This document shows positions 34,633-47,347 of a stretch of 64,000 bases of DNA, piece after piece. The notes under the pieces are model-generated. The model did no database searches and was not told the DNA's origin. It saw only the letters and a list, made by a program, of their open reading frames with translations. Within the stretch, counting starts at the first letter, position 1; every line of letters starts with the position of its first letter. This stretch comes from Phytophthora quininea (lineage: Eukaryota > Oomycota > Peronosporomycetes > Peronosporales > Peronosporaceae), in contig JAAVTG010000738.1 of the NCBI GenBank assembly GCA_011947345.1, positions 1-64,000 on the forward strand, read 5' to 3'. Both the position numbers and the translations under genes were made by a program.

Positions 34633-36264
34633 CTAAGGAGCAGGATCAGCGTCCTCTTGAGTACCTCGGCGGGTCTTCCAGGTGAAGCGCTTCGTGAAAG
34701 CAGGCTTGGCCACTGACGGAGCCGCAAACATACCGAAGCGAGACTTTTGGGAGTTCTGCTGCGCCGGTGGGGAGAAGACGACTGTTTCGTCCATGTCATC
34801 CTCCATCGACTTGGCGCTGCTGGTGTTACTCGTCGGAGCTGACAGTTTTCGGTTGATCATGCCTGCGACAGAGCTCAAAGTGCCTGAACGCGGTTTCTTG
34901 GGCTCGTCATCCTCGACGGATGACGGAGAACTGGACTGCTTGCTTGAACGACGGGAGATCTTGCTCAACACACTGGCTGCGCGCCACCGGCTTCCACTCT
35001 TTTGCGGGTCTCATTCTGGTCGTCGATGTCGCTCGTGTTTTGCGCTGACAGCGGCGAGTCGCTGAACGAGCTGCCGCGGTCGCTGTCTGTGTCAAAGTAC
35101 TTGGGATCGTCTCGGATTTCGTCAAGATCGTTCAGACTTTGCTGGTCAGAGTCGGCCTTCTGGGCTTTATCGGCCTTCTCCGCGTAAGAGTCATCCCGAG
35201 AGCGGGTAGCCTCAGCCTCGGGCGACTTGAATACGTCAGAACCCGTAAAGGAGTCTTCACGCTCTTGGAAGACATCGCCGTAAGAATCGCCCCGTGACCG
35301 TGACACGTCGGCATACGAATCTCCTCGTGATCGAGTGTCATCAGCGTATGAATCCCCGCGCGACCGAGTGTCCTCGACGTACGAGTCATCGCGCGATCGG
35401 AATACGTCACTGAAAGAATCACCGCCCGACCGGGTCGCATCAGCGTCCGCATAGGAATCAGCACTAAGCCTAGAAGCGTAGCTTCCTTGAGGTGACCCCG
35501 ACGTGAACGATGGCTGCTGGAAGTAAGACCCCGAGCGGACAGACGATTGTCTATCGAAGTCTGAGATGTTGCTAGTACGTTCTTTTTCAATCTCAGCGAC
35601 GACTGAAGGTGAAGAAACATCTTCGGACACAGACTCCGGGGCTGGAGAGATGTCGAAGGTCAGGTCGTCTTCGTTCACATGCTCCAGCTTGCTGGGGTCG
35701 GTTGACTGTACAGGCTTAAAGTCCTCGATCGCGTCCATGAAACTGTCGCTGCTTGCATCGCTGTGGTTATCCGCATGCGAATGTCCTTCGTGAGAAGGGG
35801 TGCGAACGAAAAGGCCAGCGTACTACTTGAAAACAGCGAATTGCCATGGGATCTTCGCGAAGACGGACTCAGCTCAGTTTCTGCTTTCAACGCCACCGGT
35901 ACGGGGTCATGCGCATCCGCAGCAAAGGGAGATTCCACAAAGCTCGGGGCGTCTTCATACTCCGAGTCGTCATCACTGTCGTCACTTGAAAAAGCCGAAA
36001 ATCTGCCAGTTTGACTCAGCAGCTGCAGTTCAGACAACGAAGGTTGCCTCCTAACGACGGGCTCATCTTTCCTTTTCGTCATGTCGGAGCTCTTCGCTAC
36101 CACAATCGTTCCATCAACCTGTTGTTCGGCAAAACCATCAGCTTTACTCTTCTCCTGCTCACGCGCGGACCGCAGTTCGTCCACTTCCTTGGTCGCCATC
36201 ACCGATCGCCACTGGCTCTGCAGACGCACCGCCGCAGCGTTCTCCTGCTCGGCCTTCTCGCTCT

Positions 36265-36295
<31 letters not shown>

Positions 36296-36648
36296 TGCAG
36301 CGGCCTCAGCTTCAGCCTTGGCAAGCGCGTCGGCCTGTGCAGCCTTCTCCTGCTCACGCGCGGACCGCAGTTCGTCCACTTCCTTGGTCGCCATCACCGA
36401 TCGCCACTGGCTCTGCAGACGCACCGCCGCAGCGTTCTCCTGCTCGGCCTTCTCGCTCTCGGCGGCGGCGGCGGCGGCGGCGGCTGCAGCGGCCTCAGCT
36501 TCAGCCTTGGCAAGCGCGTCGGCCTGTGCAGCCTTCTCCTGCTCACGCGCGGACCGCAGTTCGTCCACTTCCTTGGTCGCCATCACCGATCGCCACTGGC
36601 TCTGCAGACGCACCGCCGCAGCGTTCTCCTGCTCGGCCTTCTCGCTCT

Positions 36649-36679
<31 letters not shown>

Positions 36680-39600
36680 TGCAGCGGCCTCAGCTTCAGC
36701 CTTGGCAAGCGCGTCGGCCTGTGCAGCCTTCTCCTGCTCACGCGCGGACCGCAGTTCGTCCACTTCCTTGGTCGCCATCACCGATCGCCACTGGCTCTGC
36801 AGACGCACCGCCGCAGCGTTCTCCTGCTCGGCCTTCTCGCTCTCGGCGGCGGCGGCGGCGGCGGCGGCTGCAGCGGCCTCAGCTTCAGCCTTGGCAAGCG
36901 CGTCGGCCTGTGCAGCCTTCTCCTGCTCACGCGCGGACCGCAGTTCGTCCACTTCCTTGGTCGCCATCACCGATCGCCACTGGCTCTGCAGACGCACCGC
37001 CGCAGCGTTCTCCTGCTCGGCCTTCTCGCTCGGCGGCGGCGGCGGCGGCGGCGGCTGCAGCGGCCTCAGCTTCAGCCTTGGCAAGCGCGTCGGCCTGTGC
37101 AGCCTTCTCCTGCTCACGCGCGGACCGCAGTTCGTCCACTTCCTTGGTCGCCATCACCGATCGCCACTGGCTCTGCAGACGCACCGCCGCAGCGTTCTCC
37201 TGCTCGGCCTTCTCGCTCTCGGCGGCGGCGGCGGCGGCGGCGGCTGCAGCGGCCTCAGCTTCAGCCTTGGCAAGCGCGTCGGCCTGTGCAGCCTTCTCCT
37301 GCTCACGCGCGGACCGCAGTTCGTCCACTTCCTTGGTCGCCATCACCGATCGCCACTGGCTCTGCAGACGCACCGCCGCAGCGTTCTCCTGCTCGGCCTT
37401 CTCGCTCTCGGCGGCGGCGGCGGCGGCGGCGGCTGCAGCGGCCTCAGCTTCAGCCTTGGCAAGCGCGTCGGCCTGTGCAGCCTTCTCCTGCTCACGCGCG
37501 GACCGCAGTTCGTCCACTTCCTTGGTCGCCATCACCGATCGCCACTGGCTCTGCAGACGCACCGCCGCAGCGTTCTCCTGCTCGGCCTTCTCGCTCTCGG
37601 CGGCGGCGGCGGCGGCGGCGGCTGCAGCGGCCTCAGCTTCAGCCTTGGCAAGCGCGTCGGCCTGTGCAGCCTTCTCCTGCTCACGCGCGGACCGCAGTTC
37701 GTCCACTTCCTTGGTCGCCATCACCGATCGCCACTGGCTCTGCAGACGCACCGCCGCAGCGTTCTCCTGCTCGGCCTTCTCGCTCTCGGCGGCGGCGGCG
37801 GCGGCGGCTGCAGCGGCCTCAGCTTCAGCCTTGGCAAGCGCGTCGGCCTGTGCAGCCTTCTCCTGCTCACGCGCGGACCGCAGTTCGTCCACTTCCTTGG
37901 TCGCCATCACCGATCGCCACTGGCTCTGCAGACGCACCGCCGCAGCGTTCTCCTGCTCGGCCTTCTCGCTCTCGGCGGCGGCGGCGGCGGCGGCGGCGGC
38001 TGCAGCGGCCTCAGCTTCAGCCTTGGCAAGCGCGTCGGCCTGTGCAGCCTTCTCCTGCTCACGCGCGGACCGCAGTTCGTCCACTTCCTTGGTCGCCATC
38101 ACCGATCGCCACTGGCTCTGCAGACGCACCGCCGCAGCGTTCTCCTGCTCGGCCTTCTCGCTCTCGGCGGCGGCGGCGGCGGCGGCGGCTGCAGCGGCCT
38201 CAGCTTCAGCCTTGGCAAGCGCGTCGACCTGTGCAGCCTTCTCCTGCTCACGCGCGGACCGCAGTTCGTCCACTTCCTTGGTCGCCATCACCGATCGCCA
38301 CTGGCTCTGCAGACGCACCGCCGCAGCGTTCTCCTGCTCGGCCTTCTCGCTCTCGGCGGCGGCGGCGGCTGCAGCGGCCTCAGCTTCAGCCTTGGCAAGC
38401 GCGTCGGCCTGTGCAGCCTTCTCCTGCTCACGCGCGGACCGCAGTTCGTCCACTTCCTTGGTCGCCATCACCGATCGCCACTGGCTCTGCAGACGCACCG
38501 CCGCAGCGTTCTCCTGCTCGGCCTTCTCGCTCTCGGCGGCGGCGGCGGCGGCGGCTGCAGCGGCCTCAGCTTCAGCCTTGGCAAGCGCGTCGACCTGTGC
38601 AGCCTTCTCCTGCTCACGCGCGGACCGCAGTTCGTCCACTTCCTTGGTCGCCATCACCGATCGCCACTGGCTCTGCAGACGCACCGCCGCAGCGTTCTCC
38701 TGCTCGGCCTTCTCGCTCTCGGCGGCGGCGGCGGCTGCAGCGGCCTCAGCTTCAGCCTTGGCAAGCGCGTCGGCCTGTGCAGCCTTCTCCTGCTCACGCG
38801 CGGACCGCAGTTCGTCCACTTCCTTGGTCGCCATCACCGATCGCCACTGGCTCTGCAGACGCACCGCCGCAGCGTTCTCCTGCTCGGCCGTTCGAATATC
38901 GTGTTGTTTTCGTAGGTGTACTACACGTGTCCGCGCCATTACTCCACGCCAACGACTCTGAATGCGAGTAGCTGTGAGGTTTTCAATCATGGAGAGTTGG
39001 GCTTGTACTTCTGCGATGGCTTCTGCTCGCAAAATGGTCACGTCGAATCGAGCTTTAGCTCCACGCCATTGGCTTTGCAGTTTAATCGCCATAGCGTTCT
39101 GTAGCTTGGATTTGGCAGCAGCCTCGACAAATTGGCGAGTCTCTTTTTCAGCACGTAGTCTGGAAACCTCAGACCGAGCCACAGATGCACGCCACTGACC
39201 TTGAATTTTTGTCGCCATTGACTCCTCGAGTTCTTTCCGCTCAAAGGCCTCTACTTCTGCCTCTGCTCGTAATCGAGAGAGAGCAGCACGAGCAACAGAT
39301 TGACGCCAAGCACATTGGAGGCAGACTATAGCGTGAAGCTTGGCTTGATGGTGTACTCGGGCCGCTCGAGATCGAAACATTGACTGAATCCTGCTCGCAG
39401 CTGCATGTTCATCACGAAGTTGAGCCGCTTGCAGTCTCGCTTGTTTACCTGCCAACATTCGAACGACGAAGCTTTGAATCTCGTGCACAGCTTCAATTTG
39501 TTTGCTGTAGGCCGCTTGGGCTTTCCGTCTGCGCACCACAGACTGAAGAAGAATCGCAGCAGCTTTTCGAACAGCAATTTCAGTCTGGTAGCGCTTCCAC

Positions 39601-41503
39601 TGGGACCTTCCGCGTAAAACCTTCTGAATGATCACAGCGCTAGTCTGCTGGCTTTCAATACGTGACCGCAGCTCTAGAACCTGTTTTTCTGCTTGCCGAC
39701 GGCGGAACTCGGTTTGAATACGAATTGCTATCTTCTCAGCAGCTGAAACCTTCGCACTGTACGCTTCACGAGCGATCCTACCACGGAATTGGGACTGAAT
39801 TTTGGTCGCCATCGTGTTTTTCCGCAACGTTTCCTTCCGTTCATGGTGGAAAGTTCGTCCGCCATGTCCGTATGAAACGCCATTGAACGTCAAAGGTTTC
39901 TTGTTTTGCTTGGCTAACTCGGCTGCATTCATAAAAACGATCCAGATATTAATCAGCATACGCTACCATAGAAACAAGAGTTACGATGGTTTTCTCACCA
40001 GCTTTACGGTCCATCTCGGCAAACTTCTGAGCTGCAGACTTCACATCCAGCTTGGCTTCATCGACTGACGCCTTGATCTGGGTGATGTCGATCTCTAACA
40101 GAATCATAGACAATATACGGTAAGCTACCACTTTGTCGTGGGAAACAATAAACACAAACAAACCATCAAATGACTGCTTTCGCGAGGATCCCACAGACTC
40201 CAACGACTCTAAAGACATTTTGCGACCAGATTCCCACGATGCTTTCCGGGCTTCGTCGGATGCCTTTGCTCCTCCTTCTGCTCCTCGCGTGCTCGACTTA
40301 CAGCTATATAGGTCAGAAACATTAGCACATAGGTGTTGACCGTCGAATAGATTTTCATTTGTACCAAGTTGCTCCTGGAACCGCGCAAGGGCCTTGATGG
40401 CGGCTGGGCTTGCCTTCTTGATGCGTGCAGCGGGGTCCGTGAAAGGGTAGCGTTTAGCTAGTAGGACAATTCAAACGCGCATTAGATCATACCATCCGAT
40501 GCATGCAACCGAAACAAATGTTTACCTTTTGGGGTACCAGCAGCGTCGGCGTGTTTGGGTACCATGATACCGTTCTTCATAACGTATTCGTGCGAGACGT
40601 CACGCTGGTCGTACTTGAGTAGCGCTGCCTTCGCTTTCTCCTCTGCCTCTTTCCCAACCTGTGCGACCTCCTTCGCATGGACATAGGCGTGATCAAAGTC
40701 CGGCGACGAGTAGCTGCTCTTGGCTTCTTTAGCGCTCAGCTCCTTTTGCTTCTCCAGCTCCTGCAGACGCTTCTTCTCTTCAAGCTGCTCTTCAAAGAAC
40801 GTTTTGCCACCTGCAAATTTCCGGAGCGCATCCTGCGCATCTTTCTCCGCCTTGGACAGATCCTCCTTCTGTTTGTGGAAGTTATTATACGACTGATCGT
40901 ATTCGGTCGAGTACGTGGTCTGCGTGTGCAGGTTTTTACTGTCCTGCTGTCTCTTGCGTTCCTCTTCCTCAAGTCGCTTGAGCTGTTCGCGCTTCTCCGC
41001 CTCAAAGGTCTTGCCGTCACTAGTAAACTTACCGAGAGACTGCTTGGCCTGTTGCTCCGCCAAGCGCTCGAGCTCCTTCTGTTTAATGGCGTGCTGGTAG
41101 GCCATGTCGTTCTCACCGTACGTGGAATGCTTGGCCATAGCTTTCGAGCCTCCTGGGCGTGGCGACGCTGCTGCTCGTCGCGCAGCTTTCGCTCCTGCAG
41201 GGCAGCGTCCACCAGCGTCTCGGAGCTCTTGACGCCCGCCTGGACGCGCTTGGCTTCCTCCTCAGCCTTGCGCTCGTTCTCGCGTCGCTCTCGGACGACC
41301 CGCAACACGTCACTTGCCGCGGTTTCAGCCTTGGCTGGGGCTGGTTCCTTCTTCTCTTGAGACTGCTCCGGCTTAGGCGCCGGCTTGCGCCGCAGGAACG
41401 GCGGCGGCTCGGTGTTGCTCACGGCGCCCTTGTTGAACATGGCGCGCAGATTGGCCACGCGGCCGCGCGCCTCGGCCAGCGCCTTGCGCTCGTCGTCGTT
41501 CAT
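34633..41503 (-). CDS. Giant IQ-motif scaffold protein (about 2200 residues)
   Basis: ATG 41503 (MNDDERKALAEARGRV). Exons 41503-40526, 40457-40164, 40094-39999 and 39922-34633 join in phase with GT-AG introns. Order: Glu/Lys/Gln-rich coiled coil with three loose repeats (GKTFEAEKREQL, GKTFFEEQLEEKK; EYDQSYNNF, DFDHAYVHA); a linker; about ten diverged IQ motifs (MATKIQSQFRGR, TRIQSRWRGVMAR); fifteen near-identical ~62-residue units centred on AVRLQSQWRSVMATKE; and an acidic Ser/Asp tail with six SRGDSYAD-type repeats. IQ motifs bind calmodulin or EF-hand light chains, so this could be a very large calmodulin-loaded scaffold. No motor or kinase domain is present. Frame breaks: near 41140, 37029 (two-base loss), 35797-35800 (GGGG) and 34985. 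Confidence 0.8.
36155..38895 (-). repeat. Tandem array of fifteen IQ-motif units with variable polyalanine spacers
   Basis: The plus-strand anchor GCGGACCGCAGTTCGTCCAC recurs fifteen times, at 180-195 base intervals. Differences are almost only in the GGC triplet run encoding the alanine linker (5 triplets at about 38357, 10 at about 36266) and in a single Ala/Val choice before DALAK (two Val copies, around 38225 and 38590). One copy (around 37029) reads CTCGGCGG where others read CTCTCGGCGG and so shifts the frame. Confidence 0.95.
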
Positions 41504-41823
41504 GGCGTGTGCGTGGGGAGGGAGATTGCAGACTGAGAGGCAGTGATGGAGCCAAACAGCCGCTGGATATGGCGAGTTCGAAGGCGGCTGGGTTCAGAGC
41601 CGTCACCTGGCTGTGCTTGTCGGGCGTGGAAAGCCAAATGCGTGCACTTCTGCGCGGATAGACCTCGAGCTCGTCCTCGTCACATCGAGCCACGTCGCGA
41701 CGGTACTATACAGTGTACCACGGCAATCTCTGCCATCGACTACCGCCACACAACTATCCTGTTCAAATGAACCGATCATTGCGATCCGCAAACACTTCAA
41801 CGGGACACTCGCATCAGCGCGCC
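41504..41823. other. Divergent intergenic region, no gene seen
   Basis: Between the IQ gene (minus) and the TPR gene (plus). Short open frames on both strands have no recognisable content. Presumed promoter region for both genes. Confidence 0.45.
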
Positions 41824-44299
41824 ATGGCCGCCGCGTTCCCGTTCGTCGACCCCATGGCGCGCATCGAGAACGCGCTCTGGAGCGCCTATCACTGCAGGGC
41901 ACTGTCGCTCGTGCTGGCGAGTGTCAGGGACGTCTGGAGGCTGCATCCGACGGTGCTTCAGCGCAATTTAGCCATGTGTACGGTCGATTGTTGGTGCTGG
42001 TGAGATGACCACCGTCTAACGACGCCCAAAACTCCTTCAACTGTGTAGGCACTCGCCAGATGAAGGTGGTGGTCGTGCGGATCCTTCGCGCTCTGAGTGT
42101 CCACCCTCCCAGGCGCTGCCTCTCAATTGACCAACTGGCACGTGCGGATTGCTTTTGGTCGGTGATGACGACGATCTAATGGTTCTTCTTGTGCAGCACA
42201 CGTCCTTGACCGTCTTGCAGAGTGTAGTGGCTGGTAGTGTGCCACTACAGCAATTCGCCAAATCGGTTAGTGCAATGCTAGTCACCGAACTGTAGAACGA
42301 TCGACTAACACAATAGACGCAGCTCGGTGCCAGCGCTGTAGTGAGCAGAGTGCAGGATCGGTTCAGCGAGTTCACATCCGGCTGGAAGCTGTGCGACGAG
42401 CTACACGACTTGCTAAACATTTCGTTCTCGGTCTTCCTGGAGTTCGCTGTTGATGCCAAGTGGGTTAGAGGTCTCCGCACTCGGATTGATGATTCTCCAG
42501 CCTACGCGCTGTCTTTGCCGACGACCCGGTCGGTGGCGTCTTCCAAAGTATCTCTCGCCACGTCAACCATCCTGTTTGACCTCAAGCGAGAACACTGTCG
42601 CACTCCATTGTCAGAACCGATACAGGAAAAAGGCGGCGGCAAGAATGAGAAATTTAGACTCAAGACGTTAGAGGAACATCGGTTTGCCACGCGGTTCCAG
42701 GAGAAGAAAGTCACGCTCAAAACATGGCACTCGGCTTTACGGGAAGCCCACGCTCTTATCCGCTCAGACGATCGCGTGAAGGTCGCCGACGCTCTATATA
42801 TTTTACTTGAGATTATTTGGTTGGCCCCGACGGGTTGCGCTCTTGCTTCATTGTATCTGGATGCTGGATCGATTTACCTGGAGTTTAGCCATTTGAACGA
42901 AGCTGTGAAGGCATATCGCAACAGTTTACGGATAGATTCTAGCAATTGGAAGGCACAGTACAACTTGGGCGTTGCCTCCGCGCGGTTGCAAGACTTCGTT
43001 GAAGCTACCAGGCAACTGAAACTGGCATTGAAGTCTTGTCCGCCTGACATTGCTAGAGAAATCCCTTTAATGTTGGCAGAAATTGATCAGATCCAAAGCT
43101 CCAAGAACCTGAAAGCTTTTCGAGAAACGGGGAAGGCTCGAGCTTTTACCACGCAATACCTCGAGTCACTGAGCCAGGTTTCTTCAACACATTTGACGCC
43201 AATCCTACCAGAGGATTATACGATGAGTTATCGCAGCGGATTACCGTTAGCTTCAGCTTGTACGCAAGTGATTGATTCATCACACGAATGGCATGGTGTG
43301 CTGGCTTCGTTGCTTCATCGTCTTCATGCTTTGGCGTGGTGTCGAGGCGTACGTGTTCAGGATGAACTGCATCGAATCGATCCAATGCGGACGGGTCGAA
43401 TATCTGTAAAGGATTTCAACGATCTTCTCGCACAAATTACTGGATCCGCGTTGCGAGTGTCAGAACAGAAGGAACTCGCTCGTGTGTTTGGTGAAGACGG
43501 GTGAGTTTATTGGATACCATGTCTGCGTAGTGTGTATTGATCTAGGTATTAATTTGGTTGCTACAGGACCATGTTGCTCCACTACTTGACGCCCAACGCA
43601 GAAATTGCAGACGCACTTGATATCATGCAGCGTGAAGGCATCACGCACGCTATGTGCGACTGGAAGGTATTTCGTAAACGCGGTAAGCGAAGTGCTGCGA
43701 GTAGATCTGGAGGACTGTGGTACTGGATGGACATTACCATGACAAAGTGGGTCGAACAAGTTCTGCCTGGCGACCATCGAGGCGATAGATCGCTATCACA
43801 GGTGACGGACACACTTAGAGAGCGAGGCTACTTCACCCCGATGGATTTTGCATGGAAGTGGAAAAGTTTACCAGAACCTGATGAATATCCGATGCTAAAG
43901 CTTGCGGATCGTGGCGTGTTCATTTACGAATGCCATCGTGCGCGTACGTGCATCCAAGACGAAGCTAGTCATACTTTACAAATGTTTAGCCGACGGGTAT
44001 TGTATCACACGAGGCAGAGGAGAAAGCTCTTCCGTGTACATTGTCACCATTACGAGCAACACGCTGATGAACAGAGCTTCTCGCAAGACCTTGATACAAA
44101 GCTGTTCAAAGACACTTTTATTGATCAGCAAATTGTGCAAGCTGTACTGATGTGCATGGATGATATAGTCGACGATCTGGTTGCAAGTAAACGTCAAGAA
44201 GAAAAGCGTCTCGAAGAAGTGCTTCGTTCGCAGGAAGTCCCAATACGCACGGAGCAACGCCAGAGAGCCTCGAGGACGGGCCAAATCGCTGTCCCCTGA
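41824..44299 (+). CDS. TPR-repeat protein with EF-hand-like segment (5' exons uncertain)
   Basis: The solid part is exon 42197(approx.)-42254, exon 42319(approx.)-43500, a GT-AG intron (43501-43567), and the final exon to stop 44299. Residues from about 42780 form tetratricopeptide repeats (GSIYLEFSHLNEAVKAYRNS, NLGVASARLQDFVEATRQL), a protein-binding superhelix. Further on, LHRIDPMRTGRISVKDFNDL is EF-hand-like. The last 230 residues are helical and charged, with no family I recognise. An upstream ATG at 41824 (MAAAFPFVDPMARIE) precedes plausible exon sequence, but I cannot join 42000-42196 in phase. The stop lies 6 bases from the convergent neighbour's stop. Confidence 0.7.
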
Positions 44300-44305
44300 C
44301 GCATC

Positions 44306-47089
44306 TTACAGCAGGGAAGTCATTAACATATCGGATAGAGAAACAACGGTCTCGCTCAACTCTGCTGCTGTCTCCTCGACCAAATCGTCGAGTAACATTT
44401 CTTCGAGTCTGCAATGACAAACACACGCGCATACTATTAGTATTGTGGTATTCCTCGAGGCAATTGAACGTACACTTCGATGACACCGCACTGGGACATT
44501 CCAGTTCCAGCGAGAGAGGATTCCACAAGCCTGCGGTGCTGCTCGAACTTGTGCCGCCTCTTTTCGATGGATTGGAGCCGTTTACCTTGCAAGATGGAGG
44601 CTGATACTGATGTTCCTACTATTGCAGTCGTACTTTGCGATGACATCGCGATATCATTTTGAAGCGATAGAAATCTATCGTCAAGACCAATGCCTTGGGA
44701 GTCGCAGTGTGATGATGAAATGTTGTCCTCAGTCACATCGATGTTCATCACAACTTCCAACGGTAGTGTTAAATCAGAAATGTTGCTTCGGTTGCGAGGC
44801 GTTCCTCCTTCTCCAGTTGGTACCGACGCCGTCGGGAGATTACATTTCACACCGGTCGTTGTGTAATTCAGCGCGAGTCCTTGTCGAATCATGTTGTTTT
44901 CTTCTTGCTCAATCTCGTGGATTCGAGCCAAGATATCGTCCAGTTGATGTGCATGATGACTATCGAGCTGACAGCGAGTTTTCCGTTGGTCTTCATCGTT
45001 TAGCAGCTGCACTGTGTCCTAAAGGAAAACAAGATTTTCAGTCGTCATGACTTAGTTCGGCAGCGTGCAAGATACGTTGCTTACCAGTAACAGATCGTCC
45101 AAGATGGCTGTTGCGAGTACATCTGAATTCTGCGCGATGGCAGACAATTCTGCTGGAGGAAGGAACAACGACAGCTTCGACCCGTGGCGTTGTTGAATTT
45201 CGCGAAGATTGGTTTCAGCTTGGTGAACCAGTGGAAACAGCGAGGCCTAGCACAAAGAGATGTGTTCGTTAAACCGAGGTAGCGATCAGCAAGAAGGGAA
45301 AACATACCCGAAGACCGTACACCACGCTAGCCGCGCGCTTGAGGATGCGATCCGAATGGCACAATCCATTGTCGAATTGGTTGCCTCTGGGCTCAGACGG
45401 ATATCGCAATGCTGCTGTTGCTTGAGCTCTCTCAAACATCCCTTCAATACGATGCTGTCATGTAAGGTTAGTCGGCTAAACAACGAAACAAAAAGGGTTT
45501 GCTGCCAGTACCTGGATCTCTTCGAGATATGGATCGTCATGAATAGTCTGGTACTCCGCAGATACAATCGGTTCTCGATGACTGGATGCCAAATAGTAAT
45601 CTCCATTACCTTGGTGTTGGGAAGAAAGACGATTGCGAGTGCTTGTCCTAGGCGAACCACCTTGGTTTACCTCTTTCGATGGCGGGCTGTCGAAGTGGTC
45701 ACTTCTCGAATAAGGTGATCTCGATTGACGACCAGGAATGTGCTGAGGCGCTAGCGAGCGAGAGGGTACTGCACTGTCTCGGGTATTGTGCACACCGCGC
45801 GGAGAATTACCCGACGGACGTGAAGCTGCATCAAGCGTGCCCACCAGGATTTCCCATTCCTCTAGGTCAATTGTGCTGTGCCGACCTTCGTGAATCAGAT
45901 ACACGTAGTCGGAAATCTACGTAAAAGCCAAAACCACGTGAGGAATCTCGTTCTAATAATCCAAACAAAATGTGCACTGTACCTGGTTGTGTGTTGCGGG
46001 TAAACCCAGTAAGCGTAGCCCTTGAAGAATTTGGTTGACTCCAATTCGTTGCTCATTTTCGCGGTCAAGCACTGCGAACACACGAGCCCGGTAATTATCT
46101 TGTCCTTGACGCCGGCGTGTGCTTCTTTGACTGGTACGATTCGTGGAAGTAGACCGAGGCGCAGGAGAGCGCTGTGTCGCGTAAGATTGTTGAGATGGTT
46201 GTGACGATGAGTACACCGGCGGCCACGTCGGGCTTGATTGTGATCTTTGTGGTGTTGGCGATGGCGATGGCGACTTAGAACGAGAAGACAGCTGCACAAC
46301 TGGATCCGGTGTTTCGATCGTCAACCCTGGCGAAGGAGCTGGTCTAGAAGGCGACAACGATGACACACTGGGAGATCGTGTGGCTCTCGCATCTCGGTCA
46401 ACTCCAGTCTCCACTGGTAGAGCATGCGATCGCAGCAGAGTTTTACTCACTCGATTGGCCGACAGTCGCTCAAACACATTCTCTCTTCTTCTTGACGGCG
46501 TTGCATTTCTCGTCCGCGTATACACCGGTCCTCCCGTCAAGCTCTCGATGTTTTTCTTGACAAAGTCCTTCCTGTTACGTGTCGGCCAATGCGTCGCATT
46601 CCGCTGCTGCTCGTATACACTAGATGGGCCTGACCTGTACCTCACAGGCGTCCTACTAGCTGCTGTTCTCCTCTGACCACTCAGTCCTTGTGTTTTCCTC
46701 ACTGGAGCCTCCTGCTGTTGCTCTTGTTTGACTTCTCTGAGTCGGTCGCCAGCTCTCGGTTGGAACAGCGCAGATCTTTTAAGTGACGTGTCGAACAGCG
46801 TCGACCCGTGACTATCGTCATCCCATCCAGGACGGCGAGTCTTTGATCTTCTGAATTCCTTCTGCTTGGCATATGGACTCACTGGTTTGGTCTCAGTAAG
46901 GCTTCTCTGTGGAGTTACCCTCCTTCTTGGTACAATTTTAGGGATCTTGGTCTCGCTCTCATTCTGACTTTCGTATACTGTCGAAGGTGCTCTACTGGGT
47001 GCCGCGAAGGTCACTCTCCTCGGCGACAAGCTCTGATCACTGTACGCCGACGGAGAAGGCTCGTCAGCTCTCGAGAAGCGGAGTTGCAT
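44306..47089 (-). CDS. Ser/Arg-rich disordered protein with EF-hand pair and coiled coil
   Basis: ATG 47089. Exons 47089-45983, 45916-45512, 45454-45308, 45246-45085, 45018-44492 and a last exon from 44408 to stop 44306. All join on GT-AG introns; the last donor (44491) is chosen because it puts LEEMLLDDLVEETAAEL in frame. The first ~290 residues are Ser/Arg/Pro-rich and disordered (SPSPSPTPQRSQSSPTW). The exon 1/2 junction encodes two EF-hand-like helix-loop-helices (FAVLDRENEQRIGVNQILQG and LIHEGRHSTIDLEEWEIL). The rest is helical (MFERAQATAAL, EIQQRHGSKL, DILARIHEIEQEENNM). No named family recognised. A calcium-responsive cytoskeletal or centrosomal role is a guess from composition. Confidence 0.72.
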
Positions 47090-47347
47090 ACTATCTTGTC
47101 AGCGCGACGTTTCACACAGCACATGGCTACCTTAGTTTTCAACCTCGGAGTCCGAATGCCATACAAACCACACGTCCCCCTTTATCGAATCTATCCGTTT
47201 CGAAATGATCGCCTGAGAGGATAATGAGATCAAGTGAACGGGCAATCATTTCAATATGGATACACTTTCGTGGTGCACTTACATCGTAACGACAGCGTCA
47301 GTTTGGGCTTGGCTCCATTCAGATCTCCTCCCCCGACTCCGAGTAAG

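Noticed and set aside
20711..38895. CRISPR-like regular repeats
   Set aside because: The units are long, contiguous and coding, without variable spacers; this is eukaryotic nuclear DNA.
36011..38971. Three plus-strand frames of 870-990 residues open through the IQ array
   Set aside because: They are antisense to the IQ repeats. A GC-rich repeat without stop codons stays open in every frame; the minus frame alone has IQ motifs and continues into unique coding sequence on both sides.
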